A DNA stretch of 64,000 nt from Ottelia alismoides (GCA_037367405.1 JAZKJV010006932.1:348625-412624); one strand, 5' to 3'. Positions 10,481 to 21,953 are shown, counted from the first letter of the stretch. Notes: generated by a model from the sequence alone, not told the origin. Made by a program: numbers and translations.

Positions 10481-11898
10481 ATCTTAATACTTCCGAGGAT
10501 TCACCAATTCGAGACTCCTTCCCTGACGAGTCAATTTTTGTTGTCGACTCACTCCCATGATATGCCAATATCGTGAATTATCTTGTCTCCAAGAAAGTTC
10601 CCGAAGATTGGCCCAAGAGCCAAATTGACCGACTAAAGTCGGATGCTAGACACTACCATTGGGAGGATCCGATCCTTTTCTTCGAAGGACCGGATTGTGT
10701 CTGGAGACGGTGTATTCCTCAGGAGGAATACCAGAGTGTCTTTTCTTTATGCCACAGCATGGAGGCAGGAGGACACCACTCCGGGAAGAGGACCGCATGG
10801 AAGGTACTTCAGTGTGGTTTTTACTGGCCGACTCTGTTTCGCGATGCCACCGCCTTCGCGAAGTCGTGTCCGGTATGTCAGAGAATGGGAGGAACCATTG
10901 GTTCCAAGGATGACATGCCGATGCAGTCTGTCATCATTTGTGATGTCTTTGACGCCTGGGGCATCAATTTCATGGGCCCATTCCCTGTTAGCCACGGGTT
11001 CGAATATATCCTTCTTGCGGTAGACTATCTATCCAGATGGGTGGAGGCTATCCCAACCCGAGCTGCAGACAACAGAACTGTCTGTAAATTCATCAGAGAT
11101 CATATCATCTCTAGGTTCGGGATCCCCAAAATGATGATATCAGACGGGGGTAGTCACTTTGTGATTCGGGAGGTGAAGAAACTCCTGAAGGACTACGACA
11201 TTGAACACCGTGTCGCTAGCCATTACCACCCACAAACCAATGGTATGGCTGAGGTGTCAAATAGGGAGGTGAAAACCATATTGCAAAAGCTTGTCCGCCC
11301 GGATAGGAAGGACTGGTCTCAGATCCTAGATCAAGTCCTCTGGGCGTATCAGACAGCTTACAAGACACCATTAGGAACCTCCCCATTCCAAATGGTATTC
11401 AGAAAGCCATGCCATTTTCCCGCAGAGTTAGTGCACAAATCAGAATGGGCAATTAAAATGGTCAATTGGAACATGCATCTTGGGCAGAAACAGAGAGAGA
11501 TGGATCTGAATGAGCTTGTGGAAGTCAGAAACCGTGCATATGACAACAGTTTGGTGTACAAGGACAAGGTGAAGCATTGGCATGATAGATATATCAGACG
11601 AAAGACCTTTGTTCTTGGAAAGAAGGTATGGTTGTTTAATGCAAGGCTGAAGACCTTCCAAGGCAAGTTGAAATCCAAATGGACGGGACCATTCATTGTC
11701 CGAGCGGTGCATGATAGCGGATGTGTCGAGATCTCGGACCTCGCAGATAATGCACCAACATCCCTTGTGAATGGACAGCTGTTGAAACACTTCGTCGAAT
11801 CCAATGAGCATTTAGTCCAGGTTGAGGAGATTGTGTTTATGCGCAAGACAGATTCAGCAAATACACATCTAGCCGCGCAGGAGACCTTGCAACAATGA
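10481..11898 (+). pseudogene. int: Integrase of element A, catalytic Asp changed
   Basis: The frame resumes around LSRLE and is broken by TGA at 10558-10560 (a Trp position). The zinc-binding part has CHSMEAGGHH followed by CPVCQ at about 10870. The core shows D-D35-E spacing, but the first Asp is Asn (10966-10968, in WGINFMGPF); the second Asp is at 11143 (SDGG) and the Glu at 11251 (AEVSNRE). A GPF motif (KWTGPFIV) is near 11680, then a C-terminal tail to the stop at 11896-11898. It would insert the cDNA into the genome. The Asn alone should abolish catalysis. No chromodomain is present, which fits Athila. Confidence 0.93.
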
Positions 11899-13702
11899 GC
11901 TCTAGCCATCAGCAGCATCTTGAAAGATTCAGGCCGACTCACTTGTATATACCATCATTCCTGTACATTCTATCCTTTCTCCTCTCACGACTCTAGTAAC
12001 TCATCCCAGCGTCATCTATCTTCATTTTTGGACTATACTTAGGATGGCCAGATCCTAAGTATAGGGGGAATGAGTCACCTGAGTCTGTTCTCTGTAAATC
12101 CTCCAGATCACATCGGTTCTCATACTCACTCCTTTCCTATGCTTAGGCTGATTAGAGCCTAAGTATAGGGGGAACCGATGCCCACCGTGTATATATTCAT
12201 CCATTTCCCTTCTTGCCTCGTTCGCCTCATTTTTGATCTTCCTCTACACTTAGGCTGTCAGAGCCAAAGTATAGGGGGCGGAGCGACTTCTATACTTTTT
12301 GTAATTTTAGCTCCCCTACGCTTAGCCCGAGCTATGTCTTTTTAGTCACTTTCGTACTCTGAGGACATAGCACACGCTAAGTATAGGGGGGCATGTATAT
12401 ATTACATATATACTTTACCCATAGCTCGTACTTTCGCGTATATATACGGGTGGGTAAAAATTGAATATATATATATATATCCAAATATACTTTGTATATT
12501 ATGTACAAATTGTACCAACCAAAAATTGTTGTACAACAGAAAATAAAATAAGGCTTCTTATATACTCTTGCTTATCATCTCTGCATCTAAAAAGAAAAGA
12601 AAAAGAGTCTTGCATCTCCATAGCATGACATCTGCATCTCATTTATAGCATATCTTGCATATGCAAGGTGGAAGTTAGTGGGTTCTGAACCAAGTTATGA
12701 GTAGATATTGAGGATGGACTTGATTTGACCTTAATCCACCTAATTTCAGAGGAACCTTATAGGAACTGGAGTTAAGATTTTTCAGGTCAAGTGACTTAAT
12801 TCTTTGAGTCCGCAAGTCTATGTTCACATGTCATCTTGATTAGTCTAAGTAGAATATCTCGTGCAGGCGCAGGATTCTTTTAGATAATGACCTAACTTGG
12901 ACAAGCACTATGCATGTAGCTCTTCATTGATGAGGTGGTGAGGAGGTAGAATCCTTTAGCTTGGAGTAGCACACGGGTGGAAACATCCGTCCTCCTCTAG
13001 GGAGGGTAGTGCATCTCAACCTAGTCTGGTGGAGTTGAAGTCTAAGGACAGGACGCTGTGGGTTGCAATAATGCTTCAAAAGAGGGATAGTCTACTGACT
13101 CAAGAGGAAAAACTCCTGATGTACATGCTGCACATTGTATGAGTTTGTGAAAAAAAATGAAAAACTCCAAAAAAATCAGACAGGTCCAAGTGAAAATAAA
13201 ACACATGTCGGAGTCTGTATATTAGCAAAGAAATGCAGCTGGATGACTTGGCTACACTGGCCAGGCATCCCGGGATAGGTAGCTACGCTGGCTACCGTCC
13301 ATTATTTTCTCTACCCCTCTTCTTGAGTTGGTCGCACTTGAACTTAGAAGGGAATACCCCGCTCCTCGAGGAAAGAGTTACTGGACCGGGTTATTGAGTT
13401 ACCTTGTTAGAGGAGGCTGGTTCTGAGTCATTTCTGATGTGGAGAGATATATCTCACTTACACGGTACAAGTAAGAATCATAGTCATCAGAAATTTGCGT
13501 TTGAGGATTTGTTCTGACCTGACTATTGAGGCGTCTTGAATAGAAGACTTGTGGAACTTGAAGTCTGTTAGGTCTTAAGATCAGGTCCAAATAAGGTTCC
13601 ACCACACAATTAATCCAAAGGTCGAGTCAAGCTCCATTTTCAACTTTTGTTCATGACCTTGGTATGGAACCCAAAATCATTTCACTCTTGCATTTCATTT
13701 AG
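11899..13702 (+). other. Long 3' untranslated region of element A
   Basis: About 1.8 kb with no conserved protein frame; no env-like gene is recognised. The first 500 bp holds four hairpin/PPT-like cassettes (listed separately). The later part (from about 13240) is partly homologous to F's 3' UTR at 51700-52900. A short AT dinucleotide run lies near 12465-12482. Confidence 0.7.
12033..12390 (+). repeat. Four hairpin cassettes each ending in a PPT-like TAAGTATAGGGGG
   Basis: PPT-like motifs end at 12068, 12172, 12278 (AAAGTATAGGGGG) and 12390. Each lies in the 3' arm of an inverted repeat whose 5' arm is a copy of CTATACTTAGG. Cassette 1 is perfect (arms CTATACTTAGGA 12033-12044 and 12053-12064, 8-base loop), cassette 2 has 13-base arms with one wobble (12137-12149, 12156-12168), cassette 3 is imperfect (12244-12256, 12262-12274), and cassette 4 has an extra inner stem GCTATGTC/GACATAGC (12331-12371). 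The G-runs match the true PPT at 13725-13737. Confidence 0.85.
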
Positions 13703-13720
13703 TTGCTCGGGGACGAGCAA
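13703..13720 (+). promoter_or_regulatory. Stem-loop just upstream of A's PPT
   Basis: TTGCTCG, loop GGGA, CGAGCAA: a perfect 7-bp stem closed by a loop that fits the GNRA tetraloop form. It ends three bases before the PPT. Similar stem-loops occupy the same place in B, C, F and the chromovirus E. Confidence 0.75.
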
Positions 13721-13723
13721 GGT

Positions 13724-13737
13724 TTAAGTATAGGGGG
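13724..13737 (+). other. Polypurine tract of element A
   Basis: TTAAGTATAGGGGG immediately precedes the 3' LTR, which starts TGATGAATC at 13739. This is the expected plus-strand primer site and defines the LTR boundary. Confidence 0.85.
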
Positions 13738-13738
13738 T

Positions 13739-16700
13739 TGATGAATCTGTAATTCATCACTTTAAAAGTTAAAAATAGAGCCTTGTTCTCGAGTAGATAG
13801 AGGCATCTTTCCCTTTATAATGCATAAATAGCATTCATGCATGCATACATAATACATGCATTTTAGCACTCCATTAGCATTTAAATAAGAAGCCAAAATC
13901 CCTTGTAAAATATCCACTTATCAAAATAACCTCTTCCTTATAATATGTACTCCTTAGTTAATAATATAGAGAAGAAAACCAGAAACCCCCCCTTGTAAAA
14001 TAGCCATAGCTCCCTCATAAAAACTTCAAAATAGGTCTACTCACTTTTAGAATAATACACATTAAAAGATCTTTAAAATAAGACTAATTTCATCCAATTT
14101 GGAGCTCGTATGAGAAAGCTGGGTTTTTGGGCCTCTTTGTATACTACATGTATGTATATTTGTATCTTTGTATTTATGTATCATATTTGACCTCATCTCC
14201 TTCTTTGGTAAACATGAAACTTATAGATCTCATCGAGATCTACAACTTTCATGTTTTGAGTTTTTCCAAATTCTGCCCCCTCTTCTCTCTATACATATTT
14301 TTCTTTCCAGCCATTCACAGCAGGCCACGTGGCGCCATCAGGTTGCGCCACGCGGCCCGTCCCCCTTGCCCTAGCCGCCGCACCTCTCAGCCGTTGGATG
14401 GTCTTCCAGATCCAACGGCCACACCGCCTCCACGTGTGCTTTGTATTCCCACCGTCTTATCAAGACTTCCCGCCTCATCTCAACCGCCCGATCGCGCCTC
14501 TTCCTCAGCACGCCACGTGGCGCTTGTTGCGCCCTTGGATGACGCACTCCATCCCTCCATCTCAACCACTCAGCCCGCCGTGCATCGCAGCCCTTCAATC
14601 TTCCTCAGATTTGATCTCCGCCGCTCGTCAGCGCCCTCTCCTCTGCACGACACTTGGCACCATCACTTCCTTTGGATTAAACCACTCCTGATGCAATCCA
14701 CACCGCTCGCGCGTATTTCGCCCCCAGCGTGCCACGTGGAGGGTTCCTGACGCTCAGATCACCGCGCCCAGATCTCCATCCCACCACTCCATTCTGCCTC
14801 GATCACCATCGTTGGATCACAAGATCCAACGGTGGAGACTTCGTCTTCCACCTCCAGCGCCCCTCTCTCCCACGTTCTCTGCCTTGCGGGAGGGGCAGCC
14901 CCTTCCTATTCTCATCCGCGTCTCCACCACCATCGACGACCACCATCACCTCCACGTCCTTCCCCACTCGTCCCTTATCCTCGCCAGCCACTCCACTACC
15001 CATGTCGACCTCCAGCGACTCCCACGAACCCCTTAAACTTCGCCCCATCACCAGGCCGGCCGTCCACCTTGACCCTTTAAATACTCGAGCACCGGCCATC
15101 GTCACACCCATCCGCCACCCCTGAGAGATTCCCTGAGCTCAGAGCGTCTGATTAGTGACAGTAATTGAACGAATCCTCGAGCGACGACTGGTCTTCTTCT
15201 CTGGCGAGATCCTCGGCCCACCGCCGTGTCGCAGCCCTCCTCGCCGAGCCGCTGCTTGAGCTCAGGGACTTACCGCCCCTTCGAGCAATGATCTGGACCT
15301 CGATCTCAGGCTCCACTCCCCAGGTAAACTCCTCCATCTCCGTTTGATTTTTGTTTTGATTTTTTCTTTGTTTCTCTGATTTCTATTCGAGCTCCCTCTT
15401 CATCTGCTCGTCTCGCTTCCACTTCGTCGAGCTCCGCGACGGAGCCCTCATTCTCGCGGACCCCTTCACGCCCTCAGACACTGCACTTCGCTCTCCACCA
15501 TATCCAGCTCCGCCACTTGGCCGGAGCACCACCTCCAAACCATCTCCGATCGCCTTAGGCCTCTCCATTCACCCCCACGTCTCCACAAGTGCACCACGAG
15601 CCTTGGCTATTCTTCTAACATCTGCAGGTACCTATCTTATGCATCGGCCGGAACTTCATCGGAGTCATCCTCGAGCTTCGTCGCCAGCGACCTCCGACGC
15701 CTCTCGCCCGCTCCTGAGGCCACCAACACCATCTTCGCACCGCCACGCTTCTTATGGGATAGCTCCGGACCGCCAGAGAGCATCATCGACACGGGGAGGG
15801 ACTAGTGGAGCTAAAGCTTCGTCGCCTGAGCCCCGCCATCTCCTTCGCAGGCGGCGGAGGTCCGTTGAAGAAGAAGGCCCGGCTACCGTTCGATCATCTG
15901 ATCGAACGGTCCTTAGCTCGCCACGTCATCGACATCTGGAGCATCACGTCAGCCGTAGGATCATCAGGGATCCCACAGATAGGAGCGAGTCACATCACCA
16001 CGACCGGAGCAGCAGACGACCGTAGGATCGATCCTCTGATCCAGCGGCCGACAGTCAGCCACGTCTCCATCATCAGCGGATCTCAGGCGCCGTTGGATCT
16101 ATCCAGATCTGACGGCCCCCCAGCATGCCACGCGTCTCCTTCCAGCAGCCGTTGGATCATTCTTGATCCTACGGTCTTCAACCCGCCACGTAGAGGAGTC
16201 CGAGCCTCTTCTCCGACCCTAGGCTCAGACTACCTGAGGCTACACCGAGCCTCACTCCAGACCTCCAGGAGCTTCTGAGCCGAGCCCCGAGCCTCCTAAG
16301 CCACCCGAGCCTAGGCCGACCACGTGAGGAGCACGTGCGGCCTGGGTATTTTGCACAGAGGCCCTCGAGACTTTTTGAAATTACAAAAAGGTCCCTGTGA
16401 AGCAGACCCCACGTGAGGAGTACGTGCCAGTGGAGAAATTGCATTGATATCCCCAGCATTATAGGTAATTGTATTTAAGTCCCTGTCAGCATATTTCATT
16501 TTATGTAATTTTTTTTGTATTGCAAGTACACCCCTATCTTTGCATGCATCCCTAGGTTCCATTTTGCATCATTTTTGAATTTTAAAAGTTGCATATTGTT
16601 GAGTAACTTGTCCTCTATCTATTGTGCCACTTGTCACATTTTTGTACTTACAGTAGATTTTTAAATGAATTAATTGGTTGATTTGTGTGATATTTTGCCC

Positions 16701-17428
16701 AGTGATACCTTTTAATTTACAATTAATTTCTGTTGCTCCAAAAATTCTCAAAAATCCACAGTAGCTCTAGGATAGTGAACTCAACATTGCATAAAAATTT
16801 CATGACATTTGCACACATATCGAGCCTGAATAAATTGTTTAGTGATTTTTTTATTTTAATTTTAATAGGTTCATTTCACATTAAAATTTAGGTATGTCAA
16901 TTTTCCTAGATTCCTTATCATTACATCTATCTAGGACAATTTTTGTTCTTGAAAACAATGTGATTTGATATTTATTAAAATTAAATTAGTGAAAATCACC
17001 CTGCCTGCATGTTTAATTCGTAGTAAATTCATTTAGTGTCGAAAAATTCCAAAAAAATTAGGGTAGCTCATTTTCATCATCTGGCCAATTTTTATCATTT
17101 TTGCTCATTTGAATACTTAACCGATTTAAGTTGTAAATTGGCTCGATTTTTGCATGTGTTTTGCATAAAAAACCGAAAAAGTCCAAAAATATTGTTCCTC
17201 GAAAATCTCACACTTGGACTTTGCTACAAATTCACCTAAGGAGACATATGCCTCCCTGAGTTCGACCTTGGACTTCACCAAGTAAAAAAAATTGCTGCTT
17301 GAAATTGACTTGAATCTAATTAAAAGTGGTTTTTGATATTCCCTCTCGTATCCGACTGCAACGAACATTAGTAATTAATCTGGACATTAATCTGACCGAA
17401 TTAACTAAGGGTGCGGGAGCGCTTATCA
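13739..17428 (+). repeat. Complete 3' LTR of element A (3690 bp)
   Basis: Starts TGATGAATCTG after the PPT and ends GCGCTTATCA, the same end as the 5' LTR before its PBS. The first 851 bp have no partner in the window. U3 is rich in G-box cores (for example 14326 and 14514) and in GATCCAACGG palindromes; the TATA-like box is at 15076-15083 and the intron-like segment at 15324-15627. The frames of 140-207 codons here have no recognisable domain and are taken as chance. Confidence 0.93.
15076..15083 (+). promoter_or_regulatory. TATA-like box in A's 3' LTR
   Basis: TTTAAATA, the same position as 1806 in the 5' LTR. In a 3' LTR it could drive readout into block D downstream. Confidence 0.45.
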
Positions 17429-18752
17429 CATGTACATCAGCTGGAAGGAAATACACAAAAAGATTACTAACTACCTTACAAAGTAAAGCTATTGTGGCTA
17501 GATGGATGTCTACTAAAGTCCTTGTGCTGGCTCACCGACACCTGTTGGGTTTTCCATAAAGCATAGGATAACAATTAGCAAATGCTAAGTAACGAAGAAG
17601 AGAAAAGCAAATGAATGTGTATTTTCTTCAAAACTTGATCACACAAAAAGATTCATTCATACTCATTAGTTTAGGTCCTATTACTTTCTATTCCATGTCA
17701 AGTATTAGTCCAGGGAATTACCTCACCATTATACGGACTCCGAAGTTGTGGACACTTCAGGATTAGAGATTGCGTTGATCTGATAAGCTTATACCGCCGC
17801 ACATCACCTCAACCAATCCTCGAATACTACCCTGATGATTTCCTTTTCTTTTATTAGTCAAGGATTCAAACCCTCGTCCTGGCAAACAAAGGAGCACACC
17901 ATCCTCGAGGATCTGGTTTCTTAAAATCTCAGGCTAACCTTTAATCATATAACTCAGCAACTTTAAATACATGTTATCGTGACCCAGTCGCTATTGAACC
18001 ACCCGTTCCTCTACATGGCACAACCACATCTTCTGTCGTTCAACCCGAATATATTGGCTCACGGTACCATGCATTTCAAATCATTCATTTTGTGCGCACT
18101 TAGCATAACTGGGCAACTGTGTACCACATAGGTGGGGAAATGCCAATACGGGTTCCTTCCGACAAACCTACAGGTTGCATGCCCGACCTGTAGTTCTACT
18201 CCCAGTCATTCTTAACGTAAGACAAGATCCAACTCAAAACACATCAATTTCCATGATGTAATTTCTCCCGTTAAGCCTTAGATTTGCATAACGTATATAC
18301 TTACACAAATATTAATTCACATATTTATATATTCATATTTGTACTCATTTTAACTTCCAAACCCTAACTTTCCAAGCCACTACATCCATTGATGCTTAGA
18401 CCTTGTTTTAATTGAAATCACAAAACAACTTTTCATATTTTCTCAAAAATAAAAAATTAGGGTTCTTCATAGCAAGAAGCATAAATACAGAAATGTCAAC
18501 GATCTCATATGAAAACCCAACAACAAAAAGGAAGGATTTCATTACCTAATCGAGCTCTCTCTCGCGTATGCAGTGATTTAACATGATTCTTTTTTAAAAA
18601 AGAATGAATTATAGCTCCTAAAATGATTGAATTTCATTTCCATATCAAAAACTCTAAGAACGTTCCAAGAACATGAAGAACGAATGAAGAACACGAACAA
18701 CGTGAAGAACACACGAAGAACATGAAAACCATATTTTCCCTTGAAATTTTAG

Positions 18753-18900
18753 CAGAGTTTCCCTTATACGGTGTGATATTTCTAGAAAAATTTCGACAGT
18801 GTTTTACCTTATATTGTAAGATATTTCTATGAGAATTTCGACAGAGTTTCCCATTATATTGAGACATTATTTTAAAAGAAAATGGAAAGAGTTTCCTCTA
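18753..18900. repeat. 44-45 bp minisatellite in block D
   Basis: Units begin at 18753, 18797, 18842 and (partial) 18887, each starting close to CAGAGTTTCCC. Because the period is near a multiple of three, a 77-codon minus-strand frame shows 15-residue repeats, but nothing else supports coding. Confidence 0.75.
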
Positions 18901-18969
18901 TAAAATCAGTGAGAGGGAACCAACATCTACTATGAAAGAATATAATAAAGATGCAAGAGATGAAGAATC

Positions 18970-19230
18970 GGTAGACACCACACATCTTAGGTGAGTAAAG
19001 GTGTGACGAATCACAGGGTTCACTGACGTGCATAGCCATCCGCACCTAAGTAGGGTATTACACAGATTTCTCCATCAAAATAACTATAAAAGCGGAAAAT
19101 AAAGAATAGAACCATAAACAATGGAGAATTGGTAGACACCACACATCTTAGGTGAATGAAGTGTGACGATTCACAGGGCTCACTGACGTGCATAGCAGCC
19201 CACACCTAAGTAGGTTACTACACAGATTTC
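18970..19230. repeat. Two tandem copies of a ~100 bp block, 161 bp period
   Basis: GGTAGACACCACACATCTTA begins at 18970 and again at 19131, and both copies run to ACACAGATTTCT. They differ by scattered substitutions and small indels. Inside each is CACTGACGTGCATAGC, a conserved ACGT-core block. Confidence 0.8.
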
Positions 19231-19474
19231 TTCTCGAACCACAACAGAAAATGAACCGTAAAGAAAGATGAATAAAAAAAAGTCTGGGAAAAAATGAATC
19301 GAAAACCTAGCTTACGAGGTAGATTAAGAGAGGATCGTATTTTCCTCCTCCTCATTCTCCTGCCAGCGCTTTGCTAGCACTCCTTCTCCGCCTCCCACTC
19401 CTCCTCAAGACCTCTCAACCCTAACCCTTGGGGTGGTGGTACTGGAAATCGTAGAGAATGAATGGGTAGGGGGG

Positions 19475-19487
19475 CCTATTTATAGGC
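19475..19487 (-). promoter_or_regulatory. TATA box of block D, minus strand
   Basis: GCCTATAAATAGG on the minus strand, followed by a GC-rich region. It is the best core-promoter match in block D and sets its likely transcription direction to the left. Confidence 0.5.
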
Positions 19488-19924
19488 TTCAAAAACCACT
19501 AACCATGATTAGTATACCATGGTTTATGCCTTAACCGTGGTTAGCGACCTATGGTTTTGGACAAAGCTTATCTGATACTCGGAGCTTAAGTTAGAACAAT
19601 CCAAAAGATTTTAGTTTCGTTAATGATGCTTAATTAGTGCTAATCGGATTAACTTTTACTAATCGGTATTTAACATTCGCGGCTTACGCTAAACTTTTGA
19701 TAAATTAATTAGTATTCTCTAATAGTGATTAACGATCCTCAATCCATCATTGGTTTCTTTAATCGTGTTTAATTAGTCTTAATGATGGTCATTGCGGGTT
19801 AATGACGTCTTAAACATCCTTACTTCTCTTTCTTTTGAAAATCTTAACAAACCGAGACAAAGTTCGATTCACACGTAACAAATTCTGTTGGTTTCCTCTT
19901 GACGAGCCGAATCTTATGATATAG

Positions 19925-21919
19925 GATCTGAGAGATGGCCAAGTTCAAGGCTTTACAGAGGATGATAGGAAGCTACGTAGCATGGAGGAAATCAAGTCTG
20001 CGTTGTTATTGGAGACACATCGATTTGAGGGGGAATGAAGATGGTCTGGCGTGTAGCGGAGGAAGGAGCACCGAGGGATTGATCTACGCAAGATCAGGGA
20101 CTGTGAATGGATCAATTCGATGGATAAATGGAAGAGGATGGAAATGGGATGATTGGCATGTTGGAACAAGGAGTCAATCACAGTGAAATGGCTGGAACCC
20201 TAACGGCTCTGGTGAACCGAAGAATTAAAGTCCACGCTATGCTAAAGATCTAATTAACAAAATAAACTCGGAATTGAAATTGCAAGAAAGAAATCTATCT
20301 AGGAAATAAAATGATGCATCTCTTACCTGATTAGAAAGCCAAGGAGCAGGACGTTATAGGAGCACTACATGAACCTCCTCTCCTCCTCCCGCTAGCGCTC
20401 CGAACCTCAGGGAGCTTCCTCTATCAGTAGTGGATACACACACACATATGGATGGAGGCACTACAGTGCTTGGAGAGGGATCAAAATTGAGCTTGAAGAC
20501 AATATGTCCTATTTATAAGCATGGAGATGGGTCCTTATTGACGGGGGTTTATAATGAATCAAGATTATGTACACAAGACTTACAGAGGCGGCGTATATTA
20601 GGATTGATCAAGGGTTGATTTTCATGAAAAATTAGACTGATAGGAGTTGTAAGATACCCGAGAAAAAGGAGCAAAATCAAAGAGAAGACATCTCTGGCGA
20701 AGCATAGACTCCAAAGGGTTAGTTGACTTGCAATCAACTGAAGCCGACACCCCATTGGTCCATATCGACCACTAGAAAGACAAAATAGGGTAGAAAATGA
20801 TAAATAATGAAAAATAAAATACTAAACGAATTAATTACATAAAAGTTACAAAAATAAAAAATGTTTATTATTTTTTATAGTATTTAATTTTAATTTTTAT
20901 TTATTTTTGCAGGTTTATTTATTATAGGTTACTTTTTAGGGTTTTATTTACAGGTTATATTTACATATATTATACATATGTTATTTTGTGTTTTTGATTT
21001 ATTATTCTATTTTCATTTTTCATATATTTACAACTTGTTTTTATATACACATTTTTTTTTGTATTTTTATGATGTTAATTGTACTCCTAAATAAATATGA
21101 TTGTATTTTATACATGTATAAGTATAGGTGTTTTATCGATGTGTTCGTATATACTATTTCATTTTTGTGTTTTCTTAGTGGTTTTATTCTATTCTATATA
21201 TGTACAAGTATTACAAATAATATTTACAAAATTATAAAAAAAATAAATGATAAAATAGTCAATAGTAAATAAATTGAATATTTTATTCAGGTTAAAAATA
21301 CAGTAGGGTTCAAAACTTAGCTATCACACCTTAACTTCAAATTAAGTTAAATCACCTTCATTAAATAGATAGTTAAATGTTATATATGATTAAAGTGATT
21401 TTGAGGCATTTTGAGTTTTTATTGAGAATATATGGGTCTGGAAAATTTGGATTTTGGCCTTTTATTCTGAGTATAAGATGTATATTGTATATTATTTTTG
21501 TGCAAAGTCAATTTTTTATTTTCTATATATTTTTACCTACAACTTTCATGTATGAAATTTATTGATTTAATGAATAGATAATAGAAATAACTAGGTCCCA
21601 AAAATGAATTATTGATGATGAAAGAATGTGATTTTTATTGTCTTTTTGGCCCTTATCTCATCTTCTTGGTTCCTTGTTGACTACATCAATTCTTGGCTTG
21701 GTATTCGGGTTTAGAGTCATAAAATACCTGTGGCATTTTATTTCTTTTTCTTTTCTTTCCTTTATTCTTTTATATTGGCTTTAAACAATGTAATTTATAC
21801 AATAATTATGTAATAAATAATATATGTTAATTTGTATAAAATAATGATATTTACATGCATTTATCTAGGGTTTAAAGGCCAAAATGAAAGAATGAAGGTG
21901 ATGAAATAGAGATTCATCA
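19925..21919 (-). repeat. Left LTR of B (3' LTR), truncated
   Basis: Matches 32780-34769 of the middle LTR. The terminus TGATGAATC (minus) is at 21919 next to the PPT. About half the LTR, its U5-side part, is missing because block D interrupts it near 19880-19925. Confidence 0.82.
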
Positions 21920-21953
21920 CCCCCTATACTTGCCTTTGTTATTCCCTAACAAA
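21920..21953 (-). other. PPT and upstream stem-loop of B
   Basis: On the minus strand a TTTGTTA/TAACAAA stem with loop GGGAA (21935-21953) is followed by GCAAGTATAGGGGG (21920-21933) and then the LTR. This has the same layout as in element A. Confidence 0.75.

Larger units (their letters stand above)
1319..17428 (+). mobile_element. Element A: Athila-clade Ty3/gypsy retrotransposon
   Basis: A nearly complete plus-strand element. In order it has a 5' LTR (truncated in the window by insertion H), PBS 4180, leader, gag, protease, RT, RNase H, integrase, a 1.8 kb 3' UTR, PPT 13724-13737 and 3' LTR 13739-17428. Domain order and RT and integrase signatures place it in Ty3/gypsy, and the pol style, the PBS and the protease type fit Athila. 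No env-like frame is visible between integrase and the 3' LTR. The two LTRs are very similar by eye (mid-90s percent), so it is much younger than B, C, F or E. Stops and frameshifts in every domain make it non-autonomous. Its 5' flank is outside the window, so the target duplication cannot be checked. Confidence 0.92.
17429..19880 (-). mobile_element. Block D: unclassified LTR-like repeat, target of element A
   Basis: Sequence between A's 3' end and the truncated left LTR of B. It matches neither family by eye and carries no coding domain. On the minus strand it has a strong TATA box (19475-19487), a GC-rich possible start region, and tandem repeats, all typical of an LTR or solo LTR. A minus-strand TGTTACGTGTGAATC at 19880 could be its 5' terminus; the exact border with B's LTR is uncertain (19880-19925). 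Its other part should lie left of the window, beyond element A. Confidence 0.45.

Noticed and set aside
11899..13702. Possible env-like gene between integrase and the 3' LTR of A, as in some Athila elements
   Set aside because: No frame over about 70 codons on the plus strand and no signal peptide or membrane segments; the region is structured 3' UTR.
14127..14750. 207-codon plus-strand frame in A's 3' LTR
   Set aside because: No domain or conserved pattern; it crosses the LTR U3 in a GC-rich, palindrome-rich region, and overlapping frames of similar length occur in other phases. Taken as chance.
17776..17800. TCTGATA resembling a reverse-complemented tRNA-Met primer binding site for block D
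   Set aside because: Only seven bases match and the LTR end next to it cannot be defined; too weak to annotate.
18634..18867. Minus-strand frame with 15-residue repeats
   Set aside because: The repeat comes from a 44-45 bp DNA minisatellite; no other sign of coding.
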